A DNA stretch of 64,000 nt from Microbacterium sp. (GTDB lineage: Bacteria; Actinomycetota; Actinomycetes; Actinomycetales; Microbacteriaceae). Under the pieces are notes generated by a model, which worked only from the letters and a program-made list of their open reading frames with translations, did not search any database and was not told the origin of the DNA. Positions 16,233 to 25,023 of this stretch are shown piece after piece. The number at the start of each line of letters is the position of its first letter. Position 1 is the first letter of the stretch. The position numbers and the translations under genes are program-made. The stretch is taken from NCBI GenBank assembly GCA_013823625.1, contig PNMM01000002.1:186001-250000 (forward strand). Reading direction: 5' to 3'.

Positions 16233-17941
16233 GCGAGCTCCTTGACGGTCTCGGTAACGCTCTCTGTCGGTCGGGTCGCCAGGCGCTGTGTCAGCTCAAT
16301 GAGCAGCCGCGGGGCATCGTCGCGCGGCAACTGCACGCGCACGAAGACGGCCTCGTCAGGCGCCGAGCCCGCGGTCGCCAGCGCCGAACGCAACTCGCCC
16401 GCCGTCGTCGCGTCGAGCACGCGCACATTCGCGCCACCGAGAGCGGCGGGGATGAGCGCCCAGTTCCAGGGCACGATGTCTTGATACACAGCGTTCGGGC
16501 TCTGGATCATGCGCTCGACGGTATACCCGGCGTTGTCGATCAGCACGATAACCGGCGCGAGACCGTGGTGAAAAACCTGCCCGAGCTCTTGCACCGTGAG
16601 TTGCGCGGCGCCATCGCCGATGATGAGCACGGGGCGACGGTCGCGGCGCGCGAGGCCCGCGCCGAGCATGGCGGGGATCGTGTAGCCGATCGACGACCAC
16701 ACGGGCTGACCCAGCAAGTCACTGCGCTCGGGCAGTCTCAGGTCGAGGGCGCCGTAGAACGAGGTTCCGGCCTCGGCGACGACCGTGGTCTCGCGCGGCA
16801 ACCAACCCTGCATCTCGTGCCAGAAGATCGCGTGGTCAAGCACAGCAGCGTCGTCGGCCGCGAGGGGTGCGTCAAGGTCAGGAACCTCGATGGCCTCGGC
16901 GGCCGCAAAGCCTGCCGCGGCGGTGACGCGCGCGAGCACCTCGAGAGCGTCGTCGAGGCGCACCTCGGGGTACACGGCGTAGCCGATGCGCGCGTGGTCA
17001 AGCGAGAGCTCGACGGCCGCGGTCGGGTCGAACGCCTGCGTAAAGAAGCCCGTCGTGAAGTCGCTGACCACCGTGCCGACCATGACGAGCAGGGCGGCGT
17101 CATCGACGGCGCTGCGGGCGCGCTCGGTCTGCGTGATGGCGCCCATGTAGGTGCCGAGGCTCGCCGGGTGGTCTTCGTCGATGACGGCCTTCGAGCCCAC
17201 CTGGCTGGCGATGCGCACTCCGGGCAGGTCGGCGAGCGCGGCGACGCGGCCTTCGACTCCGCGACGGTGGATGCGCGGCCCCGCCAGCACCGTCACCGCA
17301 ACCTCTGCGGCGAACCGTTGCGTCAGCGCACGCTCGAACGCGGCGAGGGCGCCCGGCTCACTGCCCCGCGCCCGGATCGGCTCGGCCAGCCCGGCGGCGC
17401 TCACCCGCGCAACCGCGACGTCGGTGGGCACCCCGAGGTACACGGGCTTGCTCGAGGTGAGCGCGACGGTCAGAACGCGATCGATCTCGGCCGTCGCGGT
17501 CTCGGCCGTGAGCACGGTCTGCGCCGCTGTCACCTCGCGAAACGCCCGCACGAAGTGCTCGTGGTCGCCGTCGAGCAGGCTGTGGTGCAGCAAAGCCCCA
17601 CTGCCGAGCGCGCCCGTTGCCGGCATGCCGACGATCGAGATCACGGGCACGTCTTCTGCGTAGGCGCCGGCGATGCCGTTGATGGCACTGAGCTCACCGA
17701 CACCGTAGGTGGTGACGACGCTCGCGATCGTGCGGCCGACTCGAGCGAAGCCATCGGCGGCGTAGGCAGCGTTGAGCTCGTTGCTCGAGCCGATCCAGGT
17801 GAGTTCGTCGACGGCGAGCATCTCGTCGAGCAGGCTCAGCGTGAAGTCGCCGGGAATGCCGAAGGCGTGCGAGCCCCCGCACTGCACGAGGCGCGCGGCT
17901 AGGTAGTGGCCGACGCTGATGGTCTCGTCATTGTTCATCAT
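16229..17941 (-). CDS. ThDP-dependent 2-oxo-acid (indolepyruvate/branched-chain type) decarboxylase
   Basis: About 570 residues, a full PDC/IPDC/KDC enzyme that turns 2-oxo acids into aldehydes. The thiamine-activating Glu lies in SSNELNAAYAADGFAR, and the paired histidines are in LLHHSLLDGDHEHF. The cofactor motif begins GDGAAQLTVQELG and ends at DNAGYTVE. Pyruvate, indolepyruvate or branched 2-oxo acids are all possible; the operon with an amino-acid dehydrogenase favours an Ehrlich-type route. The start used (17941) has CACAGT seven bases upstream; another ATG at 17947 would add two residues. Confidence 0.9.
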   Translation of the reverse strand: MMNNDETISVGHYLAARLVQCGGSHAFGIPGDFTLSLLDEMLAVDELTWIGSSNELNAAYAADGFARVGRTIASVVTTYGVGELSAINGIAGAYAEDVPVISIVGMPATGALGSGALLHHSLLDGDHEHFVRAFREVTAAQTVLTAETATAEIDRVLTVALTSSKPVYLGVPTDVAVARVSAAGLAEPIRARGSEPGALAAFERALTQRFAAEVAVTVLAGPRIHRRGVEGRVAALADLPGVRIASQVGSKAVIDEDHPASLGTYMGAITQTERARSAVDDAALLVMVGTVVSDFTTGFFTQAFDPTAAVELSLDHARIGYAVYPEVRLDDALEVLARVTAAAGFAAAEAIEVPDLDAPLAADDAAVLDHAIFWHEMQGWLPRETTVVAEAGTSFYGALDLRLPERSDLLGQPVWSSIGYTIPAMLGAGLARRDRRPVLIIGDGAAQLTVQELGQVFHHGLAPVIVLIDNAGYTVERMIQSPNAVYQDIVPWNWALIPAALGGANVRVLDATTAGELRSALATAGSAPDEAVFVRVQLPRDDAPRLLIELTQRLATRPTESVTETVKELA

Positions 17942-18035
17942 GACCATTACTGTGATCGCAACAGGGTCCAGGCGACAAGCGCAGGGCGCATCGATAGTCA
18001 GATTGACCAGTTATGGGCGTAGAGTGGCGCGCACC

Positions 18036-18506
18036 ATGGTCAAATCAACCAGAGCGTTCGACCCCACGACCCGCCGCATCGTGCTCGCCCTCGACGCAGA
18101 CCCGCGAGCGACCGTCGGCGGGCTCGCCGAGTCGCTGCGGCTCGCGCGCGGCACTGTGCAGAGTCGCATGGCGCAACTGTTCGACGGCAGAACTCTGCGA
18201 CCTCAGAGCGTGACCGTGCCGCCCGAGGCGCTCGGGTACAGCATCCGGGCCATCGTGACGGCCGAGGTCGATCAAGACCGGTTCGACGAGGCCATGGTCG
18301 CGCTGCGCCAGATTCCGACAATCATCGAGTGCGTCGCCACTTCGGGGCAGAACGACTTGCTCTGCCAGGTGGTCGCGCGCGACACCGACGACCTCTACGC
18401 GGTGGGCCAGCGCATTCTGCGCTGCCCCGGAATTCGCCGTACGGCTACGTCCATCGTGCTGAAAGAACTCATCGCCTACCGCACGACTCCCCTCCTGGAG
18501 GCCTGA
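18036..18506 (+). CDS. Lrp/AsnC-family transcriptional regulator
   Basis: 156 residues. The N-terminal HTH (about 8-50: TTRRIVLALDADPRATVGGLAESLRLARGTVQ with recognition helix SRMAQLFD) is followed by an AsnC/RAM ligand domain (YSIRAIVTAEVDQ...). These regulators bind amino acids as octamers. It is divergent from the decarboxylase/dehydrogenase operon, with 94 bases between starts, and is the obvious candidate regulator of that operon. The ATG at 18036 is preferred; an upstream frame to 17919 would read into the decarboxylase gene. Confidence 0.92.
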   Translation: MVKSTRAFDPTTRRIVLALDADPRATVGGLAESLRLARGTVQSRMAQLFDGRTLRPQSVTVPPEALGYSIRAIVTAEVDQDRFDEAMVALRQIPTIIECVATSGQNDLLCQVVARDTDDLYAVGQRILRCPGIRRTATSIVLKELIAYRTTPLLEA

Positions 18507-18546
18507 GTCGGCGAGCGCCCGATGTGCGAACCGCTCCAATCCGGTC

Positions 18547-18552
18547 TAGCAT
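18547..18552 (+). promoter_or_regulatory. -10 element, leaderless start of RraB-like gene
   Basis: TAGCAT, seven bases, then the GTG at 18560. Confidence 0.45.
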
Positions 18553-18559
18553 CGCGCGA

Positions 18560-18892
18560 GTGGGTGATATTCAGTCGCACCTGACCTGCAACGTCGAGCA
18601 GTTCAGTCAGCGCATCAAGATGCGTGACAACGTCGACGCCGCGCGCGAGGTCGAGCACTTCGCCGATTTCGCCGCCATCAAGCATGCTCGCTCAGCCGGC
18701 ACTGCCCTCGAGAAGCTCGGCTACAGCGTCACAGTCACTCGTCGTCGCGTCTTTCGAGCTGTGCTGCGCGCGGCCAAGCTGGCCACCGTCGACATCGAGA
18801 CCGCCGACCGCATGGTGCACGAAGTGTTCGCGGTCGTGACGGCCCACCAGGGCGAGTACGACGGCTGGGGCGCGCCGGTCGTTCAGAGCTGA
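18560..18892 (+). CDS. RraB-family (RNase E inhibitor fold) protein
   Basis: 110 residues, the usual RraB length. The domain shows EVEHFADFAAIKHA, a central strand YSVTVTRR, a helix carrying TVDIETADRMVHEV, and the closing EYDGWGAPV that is diagnostic for RraB. In E. coli RraB binds RNase E and lowers mRNA decay; actinobacterial members are uncharacterised. The GTG start is supported by a leaderless -10. The downstream amidohydrolase gene is convergent with a gap of 6 bases. Confidence 0.85.
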   Translation: MGDIQSHLTCNVEQFSQRIKMRDNVDAAREVEHFADFAAIKHARSAGTALEKLGYSVTVTRRRVFRAVLRAAKLATVDIETADRMVHEVFAVVTAHQGEYDGWGAPVVQS

Positions 18893-18898
18893 CGCCGC

Positions 18899-19930
18899 TT
18901 AGGCTCCGGCACCCTCGAGGTCGCCGACACTGAGCGACACCGCGTCGACGATGTCGAGCGGGGTTGCCGGGCGGGCGGGCATCCACGTCACGCGCTTCTT
19001 CCAGCGGCCGCGCCCGAAACCGCCCACGAGCGAACGAAGCACGGCTGTCTCGTCGAAGCCTGCATCAACCAGTGCCGCAAGCTCAGCGGCGTTGAGGCCG
19101 AGCGGCTGCTCGCCGTTACCGAGGTCGCTGCCATAGAGCACCTCGCCGCCGGCCGCCGCGAAAGCCCCCACGTTCGCGATCGCGATCGCGCGCTCGGCGG
19201 GGGCGTGAATCGCGAGCGTCGAGACCCAGCGCTGCCCCTGGGCGACGGCTTGCTCGACGAGCGCAGGCGGCAGCACCTCGCTGAACGGAGCGTGCGCGAG
19301 CACGTCGACGCCAGCGGCAATCGCGCGAGCCACCTGGCCCTGGCCCTCGACGTGCGCGATGACGGGCAGCCCCGCGGCGCGCACTTCGGCGATGACCTCG
19401 GCGAGCAGCGCGTCGTCCCACACGGGTCCGGCGCTCGCGTTGAGCGCGATTTTGATGCGGGATGCCCCTGCCGCCACCTGCTCGGCCACCGCGAGCTCAG
19501 CGTCATCGGCCGAGGAGATTGCGCGCCACGAGTTGGCGGGAGCCCACGCCCGATCGCTCGGGTAGCCACCCGGAGCGGTCAAGAAGGCGCCCGCAAACTC
19601 GAGTGCCGCGGCGAAGGGATCGGGCTCGGCGAGCACCGCGAGCACATCGGGGTCGCCCCCGAGGTCGATCACGCGCGAGAAGCCGCCCGCTGCGAGCGGC
19701 TCGAGCGCATCGCCGGGGTGCAACTGCACGTGCACGTGGTGGTCGGTGAAGCCGGGCAGCAGCACTCCGGGGAGGTCGACGACCCCGGCCGGGTCAGCGG
19801 CCGATGACGGGCCGACGTAGTGCAGGGTGCCTCCTCCACGGCGCACGAGGCTCGGGCCCATCCACGTGCCGCGCCAGGCGTCGGCGATGCGGAAGACGGC
19901 GGGAGGAGCATCCATCGCCTTCGGGGTCAT
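18899..19930 (-). CDS. amidohydrolase-superfamily metal-dependent hydrolase
   Basis: 343 residues. All five metal-ligand positions of the subtype-I amidohydrolases can be seen: HxH in TDHHVHVQL (65/67), a candidate carbamylated Lys in RIKIALN, His in VIAHVEG, His in VLAHAPF and Asp in YGSDLG. The substrate is unknown. It is the fourth gene of the overlapping operon agmatine deiminase, amidase, tryptophan dioxygenase, amidohydrolase, so an N-acyl or ring amide from tryptophan or agmatine breakdown is a fair guess; N-formylkynurenine is one candidate, since no kynB is present. Confidence 0.85.
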   Translation of the reverse strand: MTPKAMDAPPAVFRIADAWRGTWMGPSLVRRGGGTLHYVGPSSAADPAGVVDLPGVLLPGFTDHHVHVQLHPGDALEPLAAGGFSRVIDLGGDPDVLAVLAEPDPFAAALEFAGAFLTAPGGYPSDRAWAPANSWRAISSADDAELAVAEQVAAGASRIKIALNASAGPVWDDALLAEVIAEVRAAGLPVIAHVEGQGQVARAIAAGVDVLAHAPFSEVLPPALVEQAVAQGQRWVSTLAIHAPAERAIAIANVGAFAAAGGEVLYGSDLGNGEQPLGLNAAELAALVDAGFDETAVLRSLVGGFGRGRWKKRVTWMPARPATPLDIVDAVSLSVGDLEGAGA

Positions 19931-20814
19931 GCCTGACCGATCTCGGTGCGCACCGCGTAGAGCTCGGGAAAGAACGTGAGGTCGAGCGCGCGCTGCAAGA
20001 AGTCGACACCCGCCGAGCCGCCCGTGCCGCGCTTGAAGCCGATCGTGCGGCGCACGGTGCGCAAGTGGCGGAAGCGCCAGAGTTGAAAATTGTCTTCGAG
20101 ATCGACGAGCTCTTCGCAGGCCTCGTAGACGCGCCAGTTCGACTCGTCAGGGCCGTGGGCTCCCTCGTAGATCTCGACGAACACCGGAACGAGTTCGGGC
20201 GTGAAGACGTGCGCTTTCGTGACATCGCGCTCGAGCACGCTCGCGGGAATCGCGACGCCGTGCCGTGCCAAGTAGCGCAAGAACTCGTCGTAGAGGCTCG
20301 GCTCGTGCAGCAAGCCCGTGAGTACCGCGTGGGCCTCGGGGTCGCTCTCGAAGACGCTGAGCATGCCGGCGTGCTTGTTGCCGAGAATGAACTCGATCGC
20401 GCGGTACTGGTGCGACTGAAAGCCCGACGAGTTGGCAAGAAAGCCGCGGAACTCGGCGTATTCGGTGGGCGTGAGGGTTGCGAGCACGCTCCACTGCTGG
20501 ATGAGCGCCTCTTGAATGTGCTTGATGCGCGCGATGCGCTTGAGGGCGCCGCCGAGATCGTCATCGATGAGACATTGCCGAGCCGAGCGGGCTTCGTGCA
20601 GCAGCAGCTTCATCCAGAGCTCGCTCGTCTGGTGCTGGATGATGAACAACAGCTCGTCGTGGTGCTCGGGCTCGCTGATCGGGCGCTGCAGCTGCAGCAA
20701 CTCATCGAGCGCGAGGTACGAGCCGTAGCTCATGCGCGTCGAGAAGTCGGTGACGATCGTGTCTTCGATCGCGCGGGTGTTCTCGGGCGTGTTCTCGGGA
20801 GTTTTCTCGCTCAT
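19927..20814 (-). CDS. kynA: tryptophan 2,3-dioxygenase
   Basis: 295 residues. This haem enzyme opens the indole ring of L-tryptophan to N-formylkynurenine, the first step of the kynurenine route. Signatures are FIIQHQTSELWMKLLLHE (57-74, with distal His61), NSSGFQSHQYRAIEF, the haem-ligating His in FRHLRTVRRTIG, and the substrate loop FKRGTGGSAGVDFL. The N-terminus carries a direct repeat TPENTPEN. Start and stop overlap the amidase and amidohydrolase genes by 4 bases each. No kynurenine formamidase or kynureninase of the usual families is in the window. Confidence 0.97.
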   Translation of the reverse strand: MSEKTPENTPENTRAIEDTIVTDFSTRMSYGSYLALDELLQLQRPISEPEHHDELLFIIQHQTSELWMKLLLHEARSARQCLIDDDLGGALKRIARIKHIQEALIQQWSVLATLTPTEYAEFRGFLANSSGFQSHQYRAIEFILGNKHAGMLSVFESDPEAHAVLTGLLHEPSLYDEFLRYLARHGVAIPASVLERDVTKAHVFTPELVPVFVEIYEGAHGPDESNWRVYEACEELVDLEDNFQLWRFRHLRTVRRTIGFKRGTGGSAGVDFLQRALDLTFFPELYAVRTEIGQA

Positions 20815-22544
20815 GACAGCTCCGGGGTGTGCGGGGGCGGCACGCGCGTGCCACCGAGTGCGGACCCGGGCCGAGTGGCCGAGGCTTCGAAGGCCGCGCC
20901 GAAGGCGAGCAGCCGAGAGTCATCCCACGCGCGGCCCGCGAACGTCAGGCCGATCGGCATGCCGATGTCGGCCATGAGCCCCATGGGCACCTGAACGCAA
21001 GGGATGCCGAGGTGCCGCGGCACGAGATTGCCGTTCGCGACCCACGTGCCGTTGCGCCAGGCCAGCTCGGCGCTCGCGGGGTTGACGTCGGCGTCGGCGG
21101 GCCCCACATCGGCGACCGCCGGAAAGACGACGGCGTCGAGGCCGAGCTCGTCCATCCAGGCTTCGAGGTCGCGGCGACGCGTCTCGTTGAGGCCGCGCAC
21201 GCCCTCGGCGATGGTCGGGATGCTCTCGAGCGCGGGCACACCCGTCGCGCGCGCGCGGTGCACGTAGTCCTCGAGCGGAACGTCTTCGGGCGCGAAGCGG
21301 CTCAGATGATCGTCGTACCGCCCGGGCAGTGAGCCGGGAGGGGTCGGAAAAATCAGCTCAGGGTCCACATCGGCAAGCCGGTGCAGCGCGGGGTCGCCGT
21401 TCGCCTGCAAGAACTCGTCCCACCCCCACATGCTCAGCTCGTAGAGCTCGTGGTCGGCGAAGTGCGGGGGAACTAGGCCGCGCGCGACCATCGAGCGATC
21501 ATCCGCCCGCCCGCGGGATTCGTAATTCGTGACGACCGGGAAGTCGACCTCAACGACGGTCGCCCCCGCTGCTTCGAGATCGGCGCGCGCTTTCTGCCAC
21601 TGGGCGATCACCGTCGGCCGCGTCTCGATGGGGTCGTCGCCCCCGAACTCGGCGCCCAGATACAAGCGCGGCACGCCGAGGCGCACACCCTGCAGCGCGG
21701 CCGCGTCGGCAAGCGCGGGGTACGACTCCGGCCGCAGCGTCGATGACGGCGGGATGCTCACCCACGGCTGCGCCCTCCAAAAGTCTCCGCGTGTGGTCGT
21801 GTCGTCGGCCACGACCACGTCGAGCACGAGCAGCAGCTCGGCCATGGTGCGCGTGTAGGGAACCACGACGTCCATCGTGGGCACGAGCGGCCAGTTGCCG
21901 CGCACCGAGATCACGCCCCAGCTCGGGGTGTAGCAGCAGAGGCCGTTATTGCTCGCCGGCCCGCGGCCGCTCGACCAGGTCTCTTCGGCGAGCGCAAACG
22001 CCGCGAACGAAGCCGCAAGCCCTGTGCCCGAGCCGTTCGACGAGCCCGAGCCGAACGGCGCCGTGAGGTACGCGGGGTTGTACGGGCTCTCGGCGCGGCC
22101 GTAGACCCCGCGCTGCATGCCGCCGTTGGCCATGGGCGGCATATTCGTGAGGCCGAGGCAGATCGCGCCCGCCGCGCGCAAGCGCTCGACCGTGAAGGCG
22201 TCGTGCTGCGCGACGAGCTCGGCGAAGGCGGGCGAGCCGCTCGCGACCGTGAGGCCGCGCACCATGTAACTGTCTTTCGCGAGGTACGGGATTCCGTCGA
22301 GCGGGCCGAGCGCGGCACCGGATGCTCGCCGCGCGTCACTCGCGCGCGCCTCGTCGAGCGCCCCCGGGTTGTCGACCACCACGGCGTTGAGTGCGGGGCG
22401 CGTGCCATCGCTCGACGGCTCGCGGTCGTAGGCCGAGATGCGGTCGAGGTAGCCCTGCACGAGCTCGACGGCCGTGGTGCGGCCGTCCGCGAGCATCGCG
22501 GCCAGTGTTGCGATGCTCGTCTCGACTAACGGCAGCCGGCTCAT
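20811..22544 (-). CDS. amidase-signature family hydrolase
   Basis: 577 residues. The Ser-cisSer-Lys triad can be placed as Lys90 (LAKDSY), a Ser in the GSGSSNGSGTG loop (166-174) and Ser192 in ETWSSGRG, which corresponds to the DTGGSIR block of typical amidases. The nucleophile block is divergent (Trp190-Ser191 in place of Gly-Gly). The protein is about 100 residues longer than GatA-type enzymes. Nothing in the sequence gives the substrate; being second in the operon, it may cleave N-carbamoylputrescine or an N-formyl amide. It overlaps both neighbours by 4 bases. Confidence 0.88.
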   Translation of the reverse strand: MSRLPLVETSIATLAAMLADGRTTAVELVQGYLDRISAYDREPSSDGTRPALNAVVVDNPGALDEARASDARRASGAALGPLDGIPYLAKDSYMVRGLTVASGSPAFAELVAQHDAFTVERLRAAGAICLGLTNMPPMANGGMQRGVYGRAESPYNPAYLTAPFGSGSSNGSGTGLAASFAAFALAEETWSSGRGPASNNGLCCYTPSWGVISVRGNWPLVPTMDVVVPYTRTMAELLLVLDVVVADDTTTRGDFWRAQPWVSIPPSSTLRPESYPALADAAALQGVRLGVPRLYLGAEFGGDDPIETRPTVIAQWQKARADLEAAGATVVEVDFPVVTNYESRGRADDRSMVARGLVPPHFADHELYELSMWGWDEFLQANGDPALHRLADVDPELIFPTPPGSLPGRYDDHLSRFAPEDVPLEDYVHRARATGVPALESIPTIAEGVRGLNETRRRDLEAWMDELGLDAVVFPAVADVGPADADVNPASAELAWRNGTWVANGNLVPRHLGIPCVQVPMGLMADIGMPIGLTFAGRAWDDSRLLAFGAAFEASATRPGSALGGTRVPPPHTPELS

Positions 22545-23566
22545 CGGGCAGGCACAGCGGGCTGCTGCTGCGTGATGCAGTGGATTCCACCGCCGCGCGC
22601 GAAGATCTCGCGGGCGTCGACCGTCACGACCTCGCGGCCGTACGCCTCGGCGAGCGTGTCACGGGCGCGAGCATCCGCCACCTCATCGTCGAACCCGCAC
22701 GCGATGATGCCGCCGTTGACGACCAAGTGGTTGACGTAGCTGTAGTCGACGAAGCCCTCGTGGTCGCGCAACTGCGCGGGCGCCGGCAACTCGATGAGCT
22801 CGAGGCTGCGGCCACGCGCGTCGGTCGCCTGGCGAAGGGCGTCGTAGATCGCGGGCATGACCGCGTGGTCGGGGTGGGCTGGGTCGTTCTGCGCGTGCAC
22901 GAGCACGCGACCGGGGCTCGCGAAGGTCGCGACGATGTCGACATGCCCGCGCGTGCCGAGTTCGTCGTAGTCGCGCGTGAGACCCCGCGGCAGCCAGATG
23001 GCCTTCGTCGTGCCGATCGTGCGGGCAAGTTCGGCTTCGACGCGCTCTTTCGTGGCCCAGCGGTTGCGGTCGGGGTCGAGCTGCACGGTGTCGGTGACGA
23101 GCACGGTGCCTTCGCCGTCGACGTGGATACCCCCGCCCTCGTTGACGAGCACGCTCGAGACGCGCGTCACGCCGAGCTCGTCGAGAATGCGCGCGGCGAT
23201 GAGCGCGTCATCCTCGCAATCGGCGCCCTGGCCCCAGGCATTGAAGATCCAGTCAACGCCGCCGAGTTCACCCGTGACGTCGTCGATGACGAAGGTGGGG
23301 CCGAAGTCGCGCATCCAGAAGTCGTTGAGCGGAGCCTCGATGATGTCGATCTCGGCGCTCAGCATGCGGCGGGCGCGCTCGCGCTCGCTGGGGTCGACGA
23401 CCATCGTCACGGGCTCGAAGGGCACGATCGCGTGGGCGACGGCGGTCCATGCCGCGTAGGTCGACTCGCGCGCGGCGGACGAGTCGCCCATCACCTCGCC
23501 TTCGCGCGGAAACGCCATCCAAATGCGATCGTGCGGGGCCGTCTCGGCGGGCATGCGCCAGGTCAT
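22541..23566 (-). CDS. aguA: agmatine deiminase (peptidyl-arginine deiminase family)
   Basis: 341 residues. The enzyme hydrolyses agmatine to N-carbamoylputrescine and ammonia. The start WRMPAETAPHDRIWMAFP, the substrate region NDFWMRDFGPTF with the catalytic Asp, the GGVDWIFNAWGQ and NEGGGIHVDGEGT blocks and the C-terminal GGGIHCITQQQP with nucleophile Cys330 are all present, so it should be active. It heads a four-gene operon in which each start overlaps the preceding stop. No nitrilase-type aguB lies nearby; the adjacent amidase could take that role. Confidence 0.93.
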   Translation of the reverse strand: MTWRMPAETAPHDRIWMAFPREGEVMGDSSAARESTYAAWTAVAHAIVPFEPVTMVVDPSERERARRMLSAEIDIIEAPLNDFWMRDFGPTFVIDDVTGELGGVDWIFNAWGQGADCEDDALIAARILDELGVTRVSSVLVNEGGGIHVDGEGTVLVTDTVQLDPDRNRWATKERVEAELARTIGTTKAIWLPRGLTRDYDELGTRGHVDIVATFASPGRVLVHAQNDPAHPDHAVMPAIYDALRQATDARGRSLELIELPAPAQLRDHEGFVDYSYVNHLVVNGGIIACGFDDEVADARARDTLAEAYGREVVTVDAREIFARGGGIHCITQQQPAVPAR

Positions 23567-23653
23567 GGATGCTCCTCACTTCACGTGCGCTCGGGCCTCG
23601 TTGCCCGGCACAGCTCGGCCAGCAATTCTCCCGCGAGCCTACTGGGGCCCGAC

Positions 23654-24937
23654 TCACCGCACCGAGCGAATCGGCAGCACGGCGAGTGCGCCCAGCACGC
23701 TCAGCGCGATCGCGGCGGGAAACAGCCCGACGAATCCAAAAGCCAACACGACGAGCCCGGCAATCGCCGGGGCAATCGTCTGAGGCAACGTTGCCGCGAT
23801 GTTGATGACGCCGAGGTCTTTCGCGTGCGCGTGCGAATCGGGCAGAACTTGCGACACGAGCGCGGTGTCGACGGCCTGGAAGGCCCCGAAGCCGAGACCG
23901 GCGAGCAAGGCAAAAACGATCATGCCCTCGAAGGTCGGCCACACCCAGGGCACCACTTGAGCGAGCGCGACGATGAGTGACGAGGCCACAACGAAGGGCT
24001 TGCGGCGGCCAACGCGGTCGCTCCACGGTCCGGAGACGGCGACCGCGAGAACGAGCGTGGGCAGCGCGGCTGCGGAGACGAGAGGCAAGAGGGCGACGGC
24101 ACCGGCCCCGAGTCCGATGTAGTCCTGCAACAAGTAGAGCTGGTACGCGACCACGAGAAAGTAGCCGGTGTACAGCAGCAAGCGACCCGTGAAGGCCCAG
24201 AAGAAATCGGGATGCGCGACCGGGTTGACCCAGAACGTGCGGGCGGCATCCACCAGTCGAAACGGCGGCCGCGGCTCGCCCCGGTTGTCACGCGGCCCCG
24301 TGAATACGGCGAAGAGCGTGAGGAGCACGAGCGAGGTTCCGGCGAGAACGAGGTAGGCCCCCCGAATGCTCGCCGACAGCAGCGAGGCCAGAATCACGCC
24401 GCCGAGCGAGCCCACCATGGTCATGGCGCCGATCATGGCCGCGAAGGTTCCGCGCACCGATTCGGGCACACGGTCGGGCAGCATCGCCGAGAACGGCCCT
24501 TGCACAATGTTGAACGACACCTGCACGAGCACCCAGCACAGGGCGACCATGAGAATGCTGCTCGAGAAGCCGAGGGCCACGAGTGCGGCACCGCCAAACA
24601 GCGCGCCACCCACGATGTAGGGCGCTCGGCTGCCGAAGCGCGAGCGCGTGCGGTCGCTGATCGTTCCCGCGACGGGCTGCATGATCATGGCGGCGAGCGC
24701 CCCGATGGTCGTGACGATCGCGAGGTTGGCGACTTTGTTGGCGGGGTCGAGTTGCTCGACCTGCAGCGGCAACAGCACGGTCGGAATCGCGCCCCACAAG
24801 ATGAAGATGCCGAGCGTGCCGGGCATGAACCACAGCAAGAGGCTGCGCAGTGGGCCCTGGATGCGCACGCGGGCAGCGAGCTCGCTTTCGGCGGCTTCGT
24901 TCACGCTCGTGGCCGGCGGGTTCGAGGTGGTCGACAT
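23654..24937 (-). CDS. MFS transporter (sugar/glycoside symporter-like)
   Basis: 427 residues with 12 hydrophobic helices. Typical MFS loop motifs occur twice: GTISDRTRSRFGSRAPYIV after TM2-3 and SGPWSDRVGRRKPFVV in the second half. The ARG-SRAPY wording and cytoplasmic first helix resemble glycoside/H+ symporters. A GGAGGA ribosome binding site precedes the ATG. It is divergent from a GH3 beta-glucosidase with 86 bases between, suggesting uptake of a glycoside that the enzyme hydrolyses. The ATG at 24937 was chosen; the frame to 25231 overlaps the GH3 gene. Confidence 0.87.
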   Translation of the reverse strand: MSTTSNPPATSVNEAAESELAARVRIQGPLRSLLLWFMPGTLGIFILWGAIPTVLLPLQVEQLDPANKVANLAIVTTIGALAAMIMQPVAGTISDRTRSRFGSRAPYIVGGALFGGAALVALGFSSSILMVALCWVLVQVSFNIVQGPFSAMLPDRVPESVRGTFAAMIGAMTMVGSLGGVILASLLSASIRGAYLVLAGTSLVLLTLFAVFTGPRDNRGEPRPPFRLVDAARTFWVNPVAHPDFFWAFTGRLLLYTGYFLVVAYQLYLLQDYIGLGAGAVALLPLVSAAALPTLVLAVAVSGPWSDRVGRRKPFVVASSLIVALAQVVPWVWPTFEGMIVFALLAGLGFGAFQAVDTALVSQVLPDSHAHAKDLGVINIAATLPQTIAPAIAGLVVLAFGFVGLFPAAIALSVLGALAVLPIRSVR

Positions 24938-25011
24938 GGCGCTTCCTCCCGTGGCGCGACGGTGCGCCGAGCCCAGCGTACGACGGGGTGCCGCGAACGC
25001 GAGCGACGACA

Positions 25012-25017
25012 TAGTCT
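25012..25017 (+). promoter_or_regulatory. -10 element, leaderless start of GH3 gene
   Basis: TAGTCT, six bases, then GTG at 25024. Confidence 0.5.
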
Positions 25018-25023
25018 CGAACC

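Noticed and set aside
18003-18025. TTGACC and TAGAGT upstream of the AsnC gene as a -35/-10 pair
   Set aside because: The spacing is 11 bases, too short for a sigma-70 type promoter.
19804-20994. 396-codon plus-strand frame opposite tryptophan dioxygenase
   Set aside because: Shadow of the real kynA/amidohydrolase frames; Glu/Arg-rich without motifs.
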